Numbered from the stretch's first letter, positions 1-6,481 are shown. The stretch is DNA of 27,160 nt from CAZUPF01 sp964622035 (GCA_964622035.1 CAZUPF010000006.1:1-27160); one strand, 5' to 3'. Numbers and translations are program-made. The notes: a model not told the origin generated them from the sequence alone.

Positions 1-184
1 CCCCCTTATCGGTTTTCAGCTTGAGAAGTGAGGTGATAATTGCTCCCAGTGTGTAGGAGGCGGTTGCAGTTGCATCTCCGATCTCTTGGGTTGTCGACAC
101 CCCACTTTCACTCTTAGCGATAAGCTGAAGGGCTTCCAGTTGAGGAATTGTGCACCTTCTTAAGCGCATTTCAAGATTATCCAT
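1..184 (-). CDS. partial winged-helix-like protein (N-terminal part)
   Basis: An open frame starts at ATG 184-182 on the minus strand and stays open to the left window edge, giving 61 codons with the C-terminus missing. The translation begins MDNLEMRLRRCTIPQLEAL. Its pattern (polar helix, then STTQEIGDA, then LGAIITSLLKLK) is reminiscent of a winged-helix DNA-binding domain, but I cannot name a family. The start is supported by a good promoter whose -10 lies 10 nt upstream and there is no Shine-Dalgarno sequence, which fits a near-leaderless mRNA. It diverges from the gene at 275. Confidence 0.5.
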   Translation of the reverse strand, partial: MDNLEMRLRRCTIPQLEALQLIAKSESGVSTTQEIGDATATASYTLGAIITSLLKLKTDKG

Positions 185-194
185 AGCTATGTTT

Positions 195-246
195 AGCTTA
201 GCACAGCCAAACCTAGCTGTCAAATGGTTTCTGGTTGTGCTATAAT
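195..246. promoter_or_regulatory. divergent promoter region
   Basis: On the minus strand a TTGACA (218-223 complement) is separated by 17 nt from TAAGCT (195-200 complement); this should drive the leftward gene with only a few untranslated bases. On the plus strand TATAAT at 241-246 is a consensus -10 for the gene at 275. Its 17-nt-spaced -35 would fall on the same 218-223 bases read as TGTCAA, a poor match. The two promoters would share and compete for the same DNA. Confidence 0.6.
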
Positions 247-274
247 TACTTGTGTTTAGACTGCCTGTCTGATA

Positions 275-826
275 ATGGACGCAACAGTTTCGGCACAACT
301 CGCTCAGCAATCCTCGGCTAGAGTTCTTGAGTGGCTAGCCGGCCTCTCTACTGTTTGGGGGTTATTCCTTTCAATAGTTTCAATGTTCTTAGTGTATGGT
401 GCTTGGGACCAAGGCCGGCTCCGGAGGAAAATTGAGGAAGATGCGAGGAAAATTGACGAGCTGCGCAGGGGGGCTGAGGCGGTCAAGAGTGAGCTCGATG
501 AAATGGCGGTTCTGCGCAGAGGTCTTCTGGAGGGGATGGGAACAGTCCTCCAAGAGGCCAAGGAAAAGGGGGAGGCTGTGAGGGAAATTGTTTCGGGAGC
601 TGAGATAGATAAAGGGCGCCTGGAAGAGCTGTCTGGCTCTGTAGATTCTTTGATAACAGAATTGGAGGAGGGTCGAAAGAGTCTCGCTACCGTTTCTGGA
701 ATGGCCCCCGATTATTCACTGCGGGAGACGTCTGTGGCCTACAAGGCTCTAAGCGATCGTTTAGATAGGGAGCGCGAAAGAATGAGGGAAGTAGTGAAAC
801 AGTACAAGGCGGATGGCAAACCCTAA
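275..826 (+). CDS. membrane-anchored coiled-coil protein, unknown function
   Basis: 183 aa. A single hydrophobic segment at about residues 25-43 (STVWGLFLSIVSMFLVYGAW) is followed by a long charged region rich in Lys, Glu and Arg with heptad-like spacing, so the protein is probably a membrane anchor with a cytoplasmic coiled coil. The last 40 residues are again highly charged. I see no catalytic motif and do not recognise the family. TATAAT at 241-246 implies a leader of roughly 20 nt; there is no clear Shine-Dalgarno before the ATG. It lies 59 nt before the next membrane protein on the same strand, so the two may be cotranscribed and work together, which is inference from spacing only. Confidence 0.65.
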   Translation: MDATVSAQLAQQSSARVLEWLAGLSTVWGLFLSIVSMFLVYGAWDQGRLRRKIEEDARKIDELRRGAEAVKSELDEMAVLRRGLLEGMGTVLQEAKEKGEAVREIVSGAEIDKGRLEELSGSVDSLITELEEGRKSLATVSGMAPDYSLRETSVAYKALSDRLDRERERMREVVKQYKADGKP

Positions 827-848
827 CCCCGCGCTCCGGGATCGGTAC

Positions 849-877
849 GGGGAGGTTTAGCGGTCTGCACGTAGACC
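849..877 (+). promoter_or_regulatory. ribosome-binding site followed by hairpin
   Basis: GGGGAGG at 849-855 is a strong Shine-Dalgarno but lies 30 nt before the ATG at 886. Between them GGTCT (862-866) and AGACC (873-877) form a perfect 5-bp hairpin with a 6-nt loop. Folding it would shorten the distance from SD to ATG to about 14 nt. No ATG, GTG or TTG lies in frame between SD and 886; an in-frame CTG exists at 865. Confidence 0.45.
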
Positions 878-885
878 TTCCAAAC

Positions 886-1623
886 ATGCTTCTAATGTTG
901 CTGATTCAAATTGTTGTCTATGGGTTTTTAGGGTTGGTCCTGATCGGAGTAATCGCCGATATTGCCGAGACAACCAGAGAGATTGATGAGGAAGAGCTAC
1001 GTGATAAGAGGCGACTGGGTAAGATTCTAAAACGGTATGAGAAGGCCCTTCACAGGTTGGGGGATGGGGACCCAGACAAGACATTGGAATTTGTAAAAAA
1101 GTTCGAGACAAAGCTCGGTTTAGGTAGGAGGTTGTTCAAATCACTATTCGATCTGGAGTACAGATATCGCAACTACCAGCGCAGGGGGGAGTGGAAGCTT
1201 AAAACAGTACTCCCGAACCAGCTAGCTGGTGGTGGCAAGGGACGGTCGGGAAACAAGCTATCCTTGAAGTACGAAAACCTAGAGGTGCTGTTGTTGCCTC
1301 AAATTTGTAATCGGGGCTTCGATAGGGAGAACGACTATCGTGAGTTAAAGATTAAATATAACGGGTCTGTAGTTTACAAAGCCTGGGTAACCAAGCCTGC
1401 AGCGGGGTATATGTCTCCAAGCGGTCCTTGCTGTTGGCGGGAAGTCTCTGGCACCGGATACCATCTAGAAATTTTCAAGTCTGGGTTGTGGGTGCCAACT
1501 GCCATCAACTTACTTGTTACTCTTAGCGAGGAGGTAGCAGCGCTTGAGGAGGAGGAAAAGGTGCGGCAGAAGAATAAGAAGAGAGAGAAGGTAAAAAGCA
1601 ACTACTTTTCTCCGACACGTTAG
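886..1623 (+). CDS. N-terminally membrane-anchored protein, unknown function
   Basis: 245 aa. Residues 2-26 are strongly hydrophobic (LLMLLIQIVVYGFLGLVLIGVIADI), then comes an acidic/basic helical stretch (about 30-80) and a globular part containing VLPNQLAGGGKGRSGNK and a Cys-containing SGPCCWREVSG segment. The tail, about residues 210-245, is very rich in Glu and Lys. No family is recognised. The start is uncertain because the only strong Shine-Dalgarno is separated from it by a hairpin. The gene is followed 40 nt later by the pyrimidine-rich arm of the first boundary repeat, so it can be read as the last gene of a cassette-like unit. I see no clear terminator hairpin between them. Confidence 0.6.
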   Translation: MLLMLLIQIVVYGFLGLVLIGVIADIAETTREIDEEELRDKRRLGKILKRYEKALHRLGDGDPDKTLEFVKKFETKLGLGRRLFKSLFDLEYRYRNYQRRGEWKLKTVLPNQLAGGGKGRSGNKLSLKYENLEVLLLPQICNRGFDRENDYRELKIKYNGSVVYKAWVTKPAAGYMSPSGPCCWREVSGTGYHLEIFKSGLWVPTAINLLVTLSEEVAALEEEEKVRQKNKKREKVKSNYFSPTR

Positions 1624-1659
1624 GCTGTTCTTGATACAGGCCTTGGACCCCCCCCGCTT

Positions 1660-1733
1660 CTCTCTTTCTACCCCACGACCGCTAACTTACTCTCCACCAA
1701 ACAGGTTCGAAGATCCTCCAGCCCCCGGAGCCA
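1660..1733 (+). repeat. cassette-boundary repeat, copy 1
   Basis: Left arm (CTCTCTTTCTACCCCAC then CTAACTTACTCTCCACC), AAACAGGTTCGAAG at 1700-1713, core ATCCTCCAG, then CCCCC and GGAGCCA at 1727-1733. It closely matches the copy at 8691-8761 across the full length. Unlike later copies, GGAGCCA is followed by unrelated T-rich sequence and no cassette promoter, so its right neighbour is foreign to the array pattern. The matching right half with promoter reappears only at 5594. Confidence 0.85.
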
Positions 1734-1784
1734 ATTTTTTGTTTTGCTCTGTGCTGCTTTGAACTAGTGTGGGGGCAGGCCGAG

Positions 1785-1835
1785 CGAGCTCATTGATAGG
1801 TCAAACCTGAGTAGATTTATTAGTAAAGGCTAGTT
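1785..1835 (+). repeat. 51-bp direct repeat, copy A (promoter-like)
   Basis: This stretch matches 3086-3136 at 47 of 51 positions. It contains TTGATA at 1793-1798 and, 17 nt on, TTTATT at 1816-1821, so it could be a weak promoter. It overlaps the imperfect inverted repeat AAACCT-GAGT-AGATTT, which is perfect (AAACCT/AGGTTT) in copy B. It lies upstream of the gene at 1946. Together with the flanking boundary repeat it accounts for most of the gene-free interval 1624-1945; I see nothing else there apart from the Shine-Dalgarno of the next gene. Confidence 0.7.
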
Positions 1836-1945
1836 ATTTGCCCTTACTTTTGTTATCTTAGTAGCAGGCCAACTTGCACCTGTAGTTTGTATTTAGAAAG
1901 GAATTTATTTTGAAGTGATCGTGTAAAGGAGGTGAAATTTCTTAT

Positions 1946-2518
1946 ATGGTCGAAGAGAAAGAGGAACAAAATATAGCAGTAGAACATAAAAGCTCTTTTA
2001 TGTCTGCGTTTAAAGGAACACTTGGAAAAGGTCTTGGTTGTTTAGCTATAGTTATAATAGTAGTGGTTGTAATTGCAGCACTTGCTGCGGGAGGTGACGA
2101 GAAAAAAGAGGGCTATGTAACTGAGGAGGAAGGGAAGTCTGCTGTTTCAGGAGAGCGTGGAGGTACTGAGGAAGCTCAAGAGCAGGAGCAGTCTCCAAAA
2201 ATCGAAGAAGAGGAAGCAGAGAAATCTTGGCATAAGGTTAAGGAGTGGTCAGGAACCGGAATTAAGACTACTGAGGCTTTCGATATAAAAGGAAAGCAGT
2301 GGCGGGTTACTTGGACTAGCAAGGACACATCAGGGCTTGGTGCTGACATAGTTGGTATTATGGTTAAGAGACCCGGAGCCGATATACCCCTATCTGTGAT
2401 CAGTGGCGATCAAGGTAGTGGGGGAGACACGTCATACATCTACGAGAGTGGGGAGTTTATTCTTGATATAAATTCGGCGAATTGTAGATGGACAATAGTA
2501 GTTGAGGATTACTACTAA
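1946..2518 (+). CDS. membrane-anchored protein with C-terminal beta domain, unknown
   Basis: 190 aa. A short N-terminal cytoplasmic part precedes one transmembrane segment at about residues 34-51 (CLAIVIIVVVVIAALAAG). Then comes a Glu-rich low-complexity linker (about 52-90) and a C-terminal domain of about 95 residues beginning WHKVKEWSGTG and ending SANCRWTIVVEDYY, with the alternating pattern of a beta sandwich. Such domains sit outside the membrane. The start is well supported by AAAGGAGGTGA at 1926-1936. Base composition is more AT-rich than in the neighbouring cassettes. The gene has the same promoter-like 51-bp repeat upstream as the gene at 3182, suggesting co-regulation. Confidence 0.7.
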   Translation: MVEEKEEQNIAVEHKSSFMSAFKGTLGKGLGCLAIVIIVVVVIAALAAGGDEKKEGYVTEEEGKSAVSGERGGTEEAQEQEQSPKIEEEEAEKSWHKVKEWSGTGIKTTEAFDIKGKQWRVTWTSKDTSGLGADIVGIMVKRPGADIPLSVISGDQGSGGDTSYIYESGEFILDINSANCRWTIVVEDYY

Positions 2519-2543
2519 GTGATAAGTTGGCCAATTGTAGAGA

Positions 2544-2579
2544 GCATACTTCTGGGGAGAAGTAGTTGTTACTGTATGC
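2544..2579 (+). terminator. possible stem-loop after the 1946 gene
   Basis: ACTTCT-GGGG-AGAAGT (2548-2563) is a perfect 6-bp stem with a GGGG loop. It sits inside a second, outer pair GCATAC (2544-2549) and GTATGC (2574-2579). No real T-run follows, so it may be a processing or weak termination hairpin. Nothing else is recognised in 2519-2664 except the Shine-Dalgarno of the next gene. Confidence 0.4.
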
Positions 2580-2664
2580 CTAACGCTTCAGAACTGGACT
2601 AAGACCGAGCAAGGGGTCTGCCTTGGATCTAGAAGTGTTTATGCTATTTCTTCGAGGGGAAATT

Positions 2665-3033
2665 ATGACGGAGGTAGTAACAAGAGTACCAGAGGAAAAA
2701 AAGGTCTTGTCTCAAACACTAATACTTGCTCTTTTATTGTGTGTTTCCTCTCTGTTACTCTTTCCGAGCTTAGAGCTATCCTTTTTAGGCCTACCCTTTA
2801 GCTTTACTTTCCTTCCTTCGCTTATCATAGGAGCGATTTGCGCTATTCTGGCCTACAACAAATATAAAAACCCCAGTACAGGATGTTTAGTAGGTTTCTT
2901 ATTTGGTCCTCTTGCGATACTTTATTACATCCTTTCTAAACGAGAGATGACAGTAAAGGAGAAGGAGATCCGTGAGTGGAAGTTAGAAAAGGAGTACCAG
3001 AGGATGAAAAGGGAGAGAGGGGATTCTTTATAA
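2665..3033 (+). CDS. small integral membrane protein, unknown function
   Basis: 122 aa from ATG 2665, chosen because GAGGGG at 2654-2659 lies 5 nt before it; an upstream TTG at 2623 in the same frame lacks an SD. Two to three hydrophobic segments cover about residues 15-75, including the motif NPSTGCLVGFLFGPLAILYYIL. The Gly-Phe-Leu-x-Gly-Pro pattern is common in small bacterial membrane proteins of unknown function. The last 30 residues are highly charged (KEKEIREWKLEKEYQRMKRE) and should be a cytoplasmic helix. It lies between two membrane-anchored proteins on the same strand. Confidence 0.65.
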   Translation: MTEVVTRVPEEKKVLSQTLILALLLCVSSLLLFPSLELSFLGLPFSFTFLPSLIIGAICAILAYNKYKNPSTGCLVGFLFGPLAILYYILSKREMTVKEKEIREWKLEKEYQRMKRERGDSL

Positions 3034-3085
3034 TAACTGGCAAGTTCTCTGTTGCTGCTTTAACGTGGTGTAAAGATAAGCCAAT

Positions 3086-3136
3086 CGAGCTTATTGATAG
3101 ATCAAACCTGAGTAGGTTTATTAGTAAGGGCTAGTT
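3086..3136 (+). repeat. 51-bp direct repeat, copy B (promoter-like)
   Basis: Second copy of the element at 1785-1835, 4 differences in 51. It contains TTGATA, a 17-nt gap and TTTATT, and a perfect inverted repeat AAACCT-GAGT-AGGTTT that could be an operator. It ends about 45 nt before the ATG of the gene at 3182. Confidence 0.7.
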
Positions 3137-3181
3137 TCTTTTTAGTAATTCTCAACTGATTTTTATGGCAGGCTTGATCTG

Positions 3182-4126
3182 ATGAGAACAAATCCCCACT
3201 TATTCGTCCTCGGAATTTTAGCCCTCTTTGCTTTGGTTGGTATTAGCGGTTGGAGTTATTCCAAGACAACCCCCCAATTTTCGCTTTACAAAATGATCAG
3301 GGCCGTTAAGTCACATGACTACGAAACTTTTACTAAATATTTCGATGTTGATTCTGTAGTCGACAATGTAATAGCTAAAGCACTTGAGAGCACTAGAAGC
3401 AAGGGAGTAGAGGAGTCCGAAGGTAGCGAATGGGAAGAGTTGGGTAAAGACTTTGCCGAAGGCTTGATTACGATGATGAAGCCCGCTCTGAAGGAAAGAT
3501 TCAAAGAGGAGATAAAGCGGGGAGTTGAAACAGGGGGCTTCAGAGAAGATCTTCAAACAGTAGGTTTAATTGGTATTTTTACTAGAACCACTGTCCAAAG
3601 GGAGGGAAAGGTCGCCAAAGTAGCTCTAAGAAAAAAAGACGATGAACAGCTTTCGATGATGATGCGAAATAAAGATGGCTACTGGCAGGTCTTTGATTTT
3701 GACATGGACTTTGATTTTTCTGACTCTGAGGAGAAGGAGGAGAAAGAAACAAAACGAGAAGCGTCCTTTGGAGATAGGGCTGACATCGGAAAAGGTTGGT
3801 TTCTGACCGTAAACGAGCCCTCGAGTTACGAACCAACCAATCGGTATGATCAGCCAGAAGAAGGTTATAAATACATAGCTGTAGAGGTTATCTATGAAAA
3901 TACTTCTAACGAGACTGATCGTTTCTCACTCTCAAATCTAAGATTGAAGGATAGCCAAGATCACTCCTATTCCCACAACTATTCGGGTAAAGAACCAGAA
4001 TTGGAATCGGGGGATTTAGAAACTGAGGGCAGAGTTAGGGGATTTGTAACTTTCGAGATTTTGGAGAATGCGAGCGTTAAATCCGTAGTATATTCTGGAT
4101 CAGATGCGACCGTTGTTTTTGAGTAA
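3182..4126 (+). CDS. DUF2939-like / DUF4352-like membrane-anchored protein
   Basis: 314 aa. An N-terminal membrane anchor (about residues 7-27) is followed by a region typical of DUF2939: TPQFSLYKMIRAVKSHDYETF and FDVDSVVDNVI (about 30-65), continuing to about residue 180. A Glu/Lys-rich linker (about 183-196) leads to a C-terminal immunoglobulin-like domain resembling DUF4352, with YKYIAVEVIYENTSNE and a final FVTFEIL strand. Both families are found in secreted or membrane-attached bacterial proteins; no enzymatic role is known. No convincing SD precedes the ATG. The 51-bp repeat copy B upstream probably holds its promoter. The interval after it, 4127-4204, shows no gene; the gene converges on the lexA unit. 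Confidence 0.75.
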   Translation: MRTNPHLFVLGILALFALVGISGWSYSKTTPQFSLYKMIRAVKSHDYETFTKYFDVDSVVDNVIAKALESTRSKGVEESEGSEWEELGKDFAEGLITMMKPALKERFKEEIKRGVETGGFREDLQTVGLIGIFTRTTVQREGKVAKVALRKKDDEQLSMMMRNKDGYWQVFDFDMDFDFSDSEEKEEKETKREASFGDRADIGKGWFLTVNEPSSYEPTNRYDQPEEGYKYIAVEVIYENTSNETDRFSLSNLRLKDSQDHSYSHNYSGKEPELESGDLETEGRVRGFVTFEILENASVKSVVYSGSDATVVFE

Positions 4127-4204
4127 GGTCATAGGACCGCTCACCCAACAACCCCGTGGGCCGCTTTCCCTAACCTCTCTTTTCAGCCTGTCTGTATGCT
4201 TTAG

Positions 4205-4321
4205 CTAAGTCGAAGCGGCTAGAGTCGAACGGCGGGAGCCACTGTTTCCTGCAATGAATTTGTCTATAAAATCTTCCGGGTATTTTATTTCTTGTTTTTT
4301 GAGGTCTTTTTTTCTGCTCAT
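4205..4321 (-). CDS. 38-aa mini-ORF coupled to lexA (possible truncated gene)
   Basis: The ATG (4321-4319) overlaps the lexA stop codon in an ATGA arrangement, the classic sign of translational coupling. The product starts MSRKKDLKKQEIKYPEDFID, continues KFIAGNSGSRRSTLAAST and ends at TAG 4207-4205. The first 28 residues look like a natural, Lys-rich coding sequence. The last ten look like a run-out into non-coding sequence, so this may be the 5' remnant of a longer gene formerly cotranscribed with lexA. A genuine micropeptide is the alternative. No homolog is recognised. Confidence 0.45.
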   Translation of the reverse strand: MSRKKDLKKQEIKYPEDFIDKFIAGNSGSRRSTLAAST

Positions 4322-4917
4322 AAATTGTTTCTAATTAATCCAACAAATTTTCCTCTAATCTCTAATTTTCTAGGTTCTATGGTGGGGTAATCTTTATTTC
4401 TGGGCTCAAGGAAAGTTTTCTTCCCCTTCTTTCTATACACTTTTAGCGTTGCGCCCTTTTCGGTTATTGCCACGACAACATCTCCATTTTCAGCAGTTAT
4501 TTGATGTCTAATAAGCACAATATCGTTATCAAGTATGCCCATGTCGAACATGCTGTCACCTACGACTTTTAAGGCATAGTGGGGGAAGCGGGTATCGAGC
4601 TTAATATTTTGAGGGATGTCTATGTCTTCTGGGTCTTCGATAGGTTCTATTGGTTCGCCAGCAGCAATATTTCCCAGTAATGAAACTGTTTTAGCTTTGC
4701 TCATAGGAGTAATGCCACGGTTTTTATAACGGTCTCTTTTCAGATGCCCTTTTTGCTCCAGCTCCCCAATATAATATTGAGCAGTACTGAGATTGGTAGT
4801 TTTAAGAAAAGACGCTATCTCTTTAAGAGCGGGGGAGTAACCATTTTTCGTGATAAATGAAGTAATAAAGTCGAGTGTTTCCTTTTGTTTTTTAGTCAGG
4901 GGCTTTAGCTCTTGCAT
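4318..4917 (-). CDS. lexA: LexA-type SOS repressor (S24 autopeptidase)
   Basis: 199 aa, the usual LexA length. Residues 1-65 form the winged-helix DNA-binding domain (LTKKQKETLDFITSFI, NGYSPALKEIASFL, TTNLSTAQYYIGELEQKGHL). The Ala86-Gly87 cleavage site sits in GNIAAGEP. The catalytic dyad is Ser122 (VVGDSM) and Lys159 (ATLKVY); the Ser-Lys spacing of 37 matches E. coli LexA (119 and 156). LexA represses DNA-damage genes and self-cleaves when RecA filaments form. Here a consensus promoter ends 8 nt before the ATG and there is no SD, so the mRNA is probably leaderless. A coupled mini-ORF follows. A chromosomal or a phage-type repressor role cannot be separated from sequence alone. Confidence 0.92.
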   Translation of the reverse strand: MQELKPLTKKQKETLDFITSFITKNGYSPALKEIASFLKTTNLSTAQYYIGELEQKGHLKRDRYKNRGITPMSKAKTVSLLGNIAAGEPIEPIEDPEDIDIPQNIKLDTRFPHYALKVVGDSMFDMGILDNDIVLIRHQITAENGDVVVAITEKGATLKVYRKKGKKTFLEPRNKDYPTIEPRKLEIRGKFVGLIRNNL

Positions 4918-4925
4918 CTATGGTG

Positions 4926-4960
4926 ATTTTATGATAAGTTTACAGTATTGTCAACAGTAA
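4926..4960 (-). promoter_or_regulatory. lexA promoter with possible operator
   Basis: On the minus strand TTGACA (4954-4949) and TAAAAT (4931-4926) are spaced by 17 nt. The -10 ends 8 nt before the lexA ATG, which predicts a leaderless transcript. An imperfect inverted repeat TTACAGTA (4940-4947) and AACAGTAA (4953-4960) overlaps the -35 and is the best candidate for an autoregulatory operator; it is not a match to the E. coli or Bacillus SOS box. Confidence 0.65.
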
Positions 4961-4989
4961 CTTTGACTTGATTGGAGGTGAGTGTCTTT

Positions 4990-5220
4990 ATGACTAAAAA
5001 CCAACATGTTGTTCCTTACCACGGTAACTGGGCGGTGAGGGGCGTAGGTAATAAAAGGGTTACATCAACTCACGATACCCAAGCAGAGGCGATTGGGGAT
5101 GCTAGGGAAATAGCTATTAACAATCAAAGCGAAGTAGTAATTCATGGGAGAGATGGAAGAATTCGTGATAAGGATAGCTACGGATCTGATCCCTGTCCAC
5201 CAAAAGATAAGAAATATTAA
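4990..5220 (+). CDS. DUF2188-family small protein
   Basis: 76 aa from ATG 4990, placed 9 nt after GGAGGTG (4974-4980). The frame extends to a TTG at 4972, but that lies upstream of the SD. The sequence HVVPYHGNWAVRGVGNKRVTS, HDTQAEAIGDAREIA and VVIHGRDGRIRDKDSYG covers the whole DUF2188 pattern; in this family the conserved GRDGRIR..DSYG tail is the hallmark. The function is unknown. It diverges from lexA across a 72-nt region, so it might be under LexA control. Confidence 0.85.
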   Translation: MTKNQHVVPYHGNWAVRGVGNKRVTSTHDTQAEAIGDAREIAINNQSEVVIHGRDGRIRDKDSYGSDPCPPKDKKY

Positions 5221-5262
5221 GGTAGGTAGATCTAAGGTGAAACAAATCAAGGAGCCAAAAGG

Positions 5263-5466
5263 TTAACTAATTTTAGAGAAGCAGTCTTCTATAGTAACTC
5301 CTAAGGCTTCTGCTACAGCTTTCCTACATCTTTTAGATGGTTTCTGTCTGCCGGTCTCTATGAGCGAGATATAGGAACGAGTATAACCACAAAGCCTTGC
5401 TAGCCTTGTTTGGCTTAGTCCCCTCTGTTTTCTTATCTTACGCAGCGAGTTTTTGTATTTGGCCAT
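5263..5466 (-). CDS. XRE/Cro-CI family transcriptional regulator
   Basis: 67 aa, essentially one helix-turn-helix domain. LRKIRKQRGLSQTRLARLCG and YTRSYISLIETGRQKPS match the HTH_3 pattern with the recognition helix around residues 28-38, and the end, AEALGVTIEDCF, is the usual closing helix. GGGAGGT at 5478-5472 (minus strand) precedes the ATG by 5 nt, so the start is secure. It is convergent with the DUF2188 gene. A perfect 12-bp palindrome lies 18 nt upstream of the start, suggesting autoregulation. Free-standing regulators of this size are typical of phage-like or toxin-antitoxin settings, but no partner is visible. Confidence 0.88.
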   Translation of the reverse strand: MAKYKNSLRKIRKQRGLSQTRLARLCGYTRSYISLIETGRQKPSKRCRKAVAEALGVTIEDCFSKIS

Positions 5467-5483
5467 GACTTACCTCCCAAGTT

Positions 5484-5495
5484 AGTTCCGGAACT
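5484..5495. promoter_or_regulatory. 12-bp perfect palindrome, likely XRE operator
   Basis: AGTTCCGGAACT is a perfect dyad between the regulator's SD and its upstream region. Small Cro-like repressors normally bind such dyads as dimers, so autoregulation is the simplest reading. The rest of 5467-5590 is AT-rich, with a plus-strand TTGATT and TATAAT around 5535-5555 but no gene to drive before the cassette promoter. Confidence 0.5.
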
Positions 5496-5593
5496 TCCCC
5501 CCTCGCAATTACTTGCCCAAGGACTTCTAACTGAGTCTTGATTTTGGCTATAATACCCTTATTGAAGAGTATTTTTAGAGTATCTGCCGAACT

Positions 5594-5645
5594 GGGGAGC
5601 CACCTACCCCATAGACTTGATATTTACCCCCAGTTTTGGTATACT
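5594..5645 (+). promoter_or_regulatory. cassette right end with promoter, copy 1
   Basis: GGGGAGCCA (5594-5602) is followed by an ACCCC box (5606), TTGATA at 5617-5622, a second ACCCC box (5626) in the spacer, and TATACT at 5640-5645; the spacer is 17 nt. The same arrangement recurs at 6539, 7659, 8755 and 11129. Here the left arm of the repeat is absent; the matching left arm is at 1660-1733. Confidence 0.85.
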
Positions 5646-5670
5646 TCACGCATTCAAGAGTTAATCGTTT

Positions 5671-5727
5671 GAGCTGTCCAAAGTCTAGGCAGCTCGTGTT
5701 CTTAGTGCGGGCAATTGCCCGAAGGAG
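5671..5727 (+). promoter_or_regulatory. structured 5' leader with two hairpins
   Basis: Hairpin 1 pairs GAGCTGTC (5671-5678) with GGCAGCTC (5688-5695). Hairpin 2 is the palindrome CGGGCAATTGCCCG (5708-5721), directly against the Shine-Dalgarno AAGGAG (5722-5727). Hairpin 1 and its loop are identical to those at 8834-8858, and a covarying version occurs at 11209-11231. The inferred role is mRNA stability or control of ribosome access. Confidence 0.65.
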
Positions 5728-5738
5728 AGGAGAGCAGT

Positions 5739-6398
5739 ATGTTAACAAGAAGTGTCTGGAGTCGTGAGGGGGCGGATGAGCTGAGTAGAGCTGTTTACAT
5801 CCGTGCAATTGCATTTTTCACCCTGGTGGTAGGTCTTCTGGTTGCGGTCGGTGCCGTAATGAGCTACGGGTGGGAAATGTCTTGGTTGCTGCTGATTGGC
5901 ACGTTCGTTACCGCAGTGGTATGCATCTTCCTGTTCCAGCTCAGCTCCAACCCGGTTTTGAGTGGGGCCGGCGTTAGCGGTATGAGCTTTGCCTTGGGAC
6001 TGATGATTGGACCACTTGTTGCAACCTACTCCAGCGTTGTAGTGATGCAAGCGGTGGTGTTGACGGCAGCCACTATGGTGGTGATGTCCACAATCGGCGT
6101 AATGTTCCCCAAGGTGTTCGAGGGGATTGGTCCGTATCTGCTAGCGGGCCTGACGCTGCTGATTGTGGCCCAGTTCGCCCAGATCATCTTCATTGTCTTG
6201 GGTTTTGAGCAGGCTATGGATATGCCCATTCTCACCTGGATTGGTATTGGCATCTTTACGCTGTATGTCGCCTATGACTGGTCCCGGGCGTTGAGCTTAC
6301 CGCACACTTTGGACAACGCCATTGATGCTAGCGGCGGGCTGATTTTGGACGCAGTCAACCTGTTCATCCGCTTTTTGGATATTCTTGATGATGACTGA
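5739..6398 (+). CDS. Bax inhibitor-1 (YccA/YbhL-type) membrane protein
   Basis: 219 aa. The start at ATG 5739 follows GAAGGAGAGG at 5721-5730. The protein begins MLTRSVWSREGADELS and has seven closely spaced hydrophobic segments. Its C-terminus DASGGLILDAVNLFIRFLDILDDD matches the conserved end of the Bax-inhibitor-1 family (D.xxNLF..xL). Bacterial members are proton-sensitive cation (calcium) leak channels or modulate the FtsH protease; which applies here cannot be told. It is the first cassette after the foreign block, with its own promoter, two-hairpin leader and terminator. GC content is higher than in the genes to its left. Confidence 0.85.
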   Translation: MLTRSVWSREGADELSRAVYIRAIAFFTLVVGLLVAVGAVMSYGWEMSWLLLIGTFVTAVVCIFLFQLSSNPVLSGAGVSGMSFALGLMIGPLVATYSSVVVMQAVVLTAATMVVMSTIGVMFPKVFEGIGPYLLAGLTLLIVAQFAQIIFIVLGFEQAMDMPILTWIGIGIFTLYVAYDWSRALSLPHTLDNAIDASGGLILDAVNLFIRFLDILDDD

Positions 6399-6432
6399 TC
6401 TGTAACGTACGTAGCTGTGTAAGCTAACCCGG

Positions 6433-6481
6433 GCGGGGAATTTCATCCAATCACGGATGGGATTCGCCGCTCGATCTTTTT
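6433..6481 (+). terminator. intrinsic terminator of the BI-1 cassette
   Basis: Arms 6433-6448 and 6455-6470 pair at 15 of 16 positions around a 6-nt loop, followed by TCGATCTTTTT. The terminator at 7558 has the same design and flanks with different arm sequences, indicating conservation of structure. Confidence 0.9.

Noticed and set aside
4127..4204. Terminator between the 3182 gene and the lexA unit
   Set aside because: Only a 4-bp GGTC/GACC stem without a T-run is present; not enough to call.
5251..5257. Extra GGAGCCA at 5251 as a further boundary
   Set aside because: Only the 7-mer matches; no left arm, no ACCCC box and no promoter around it.
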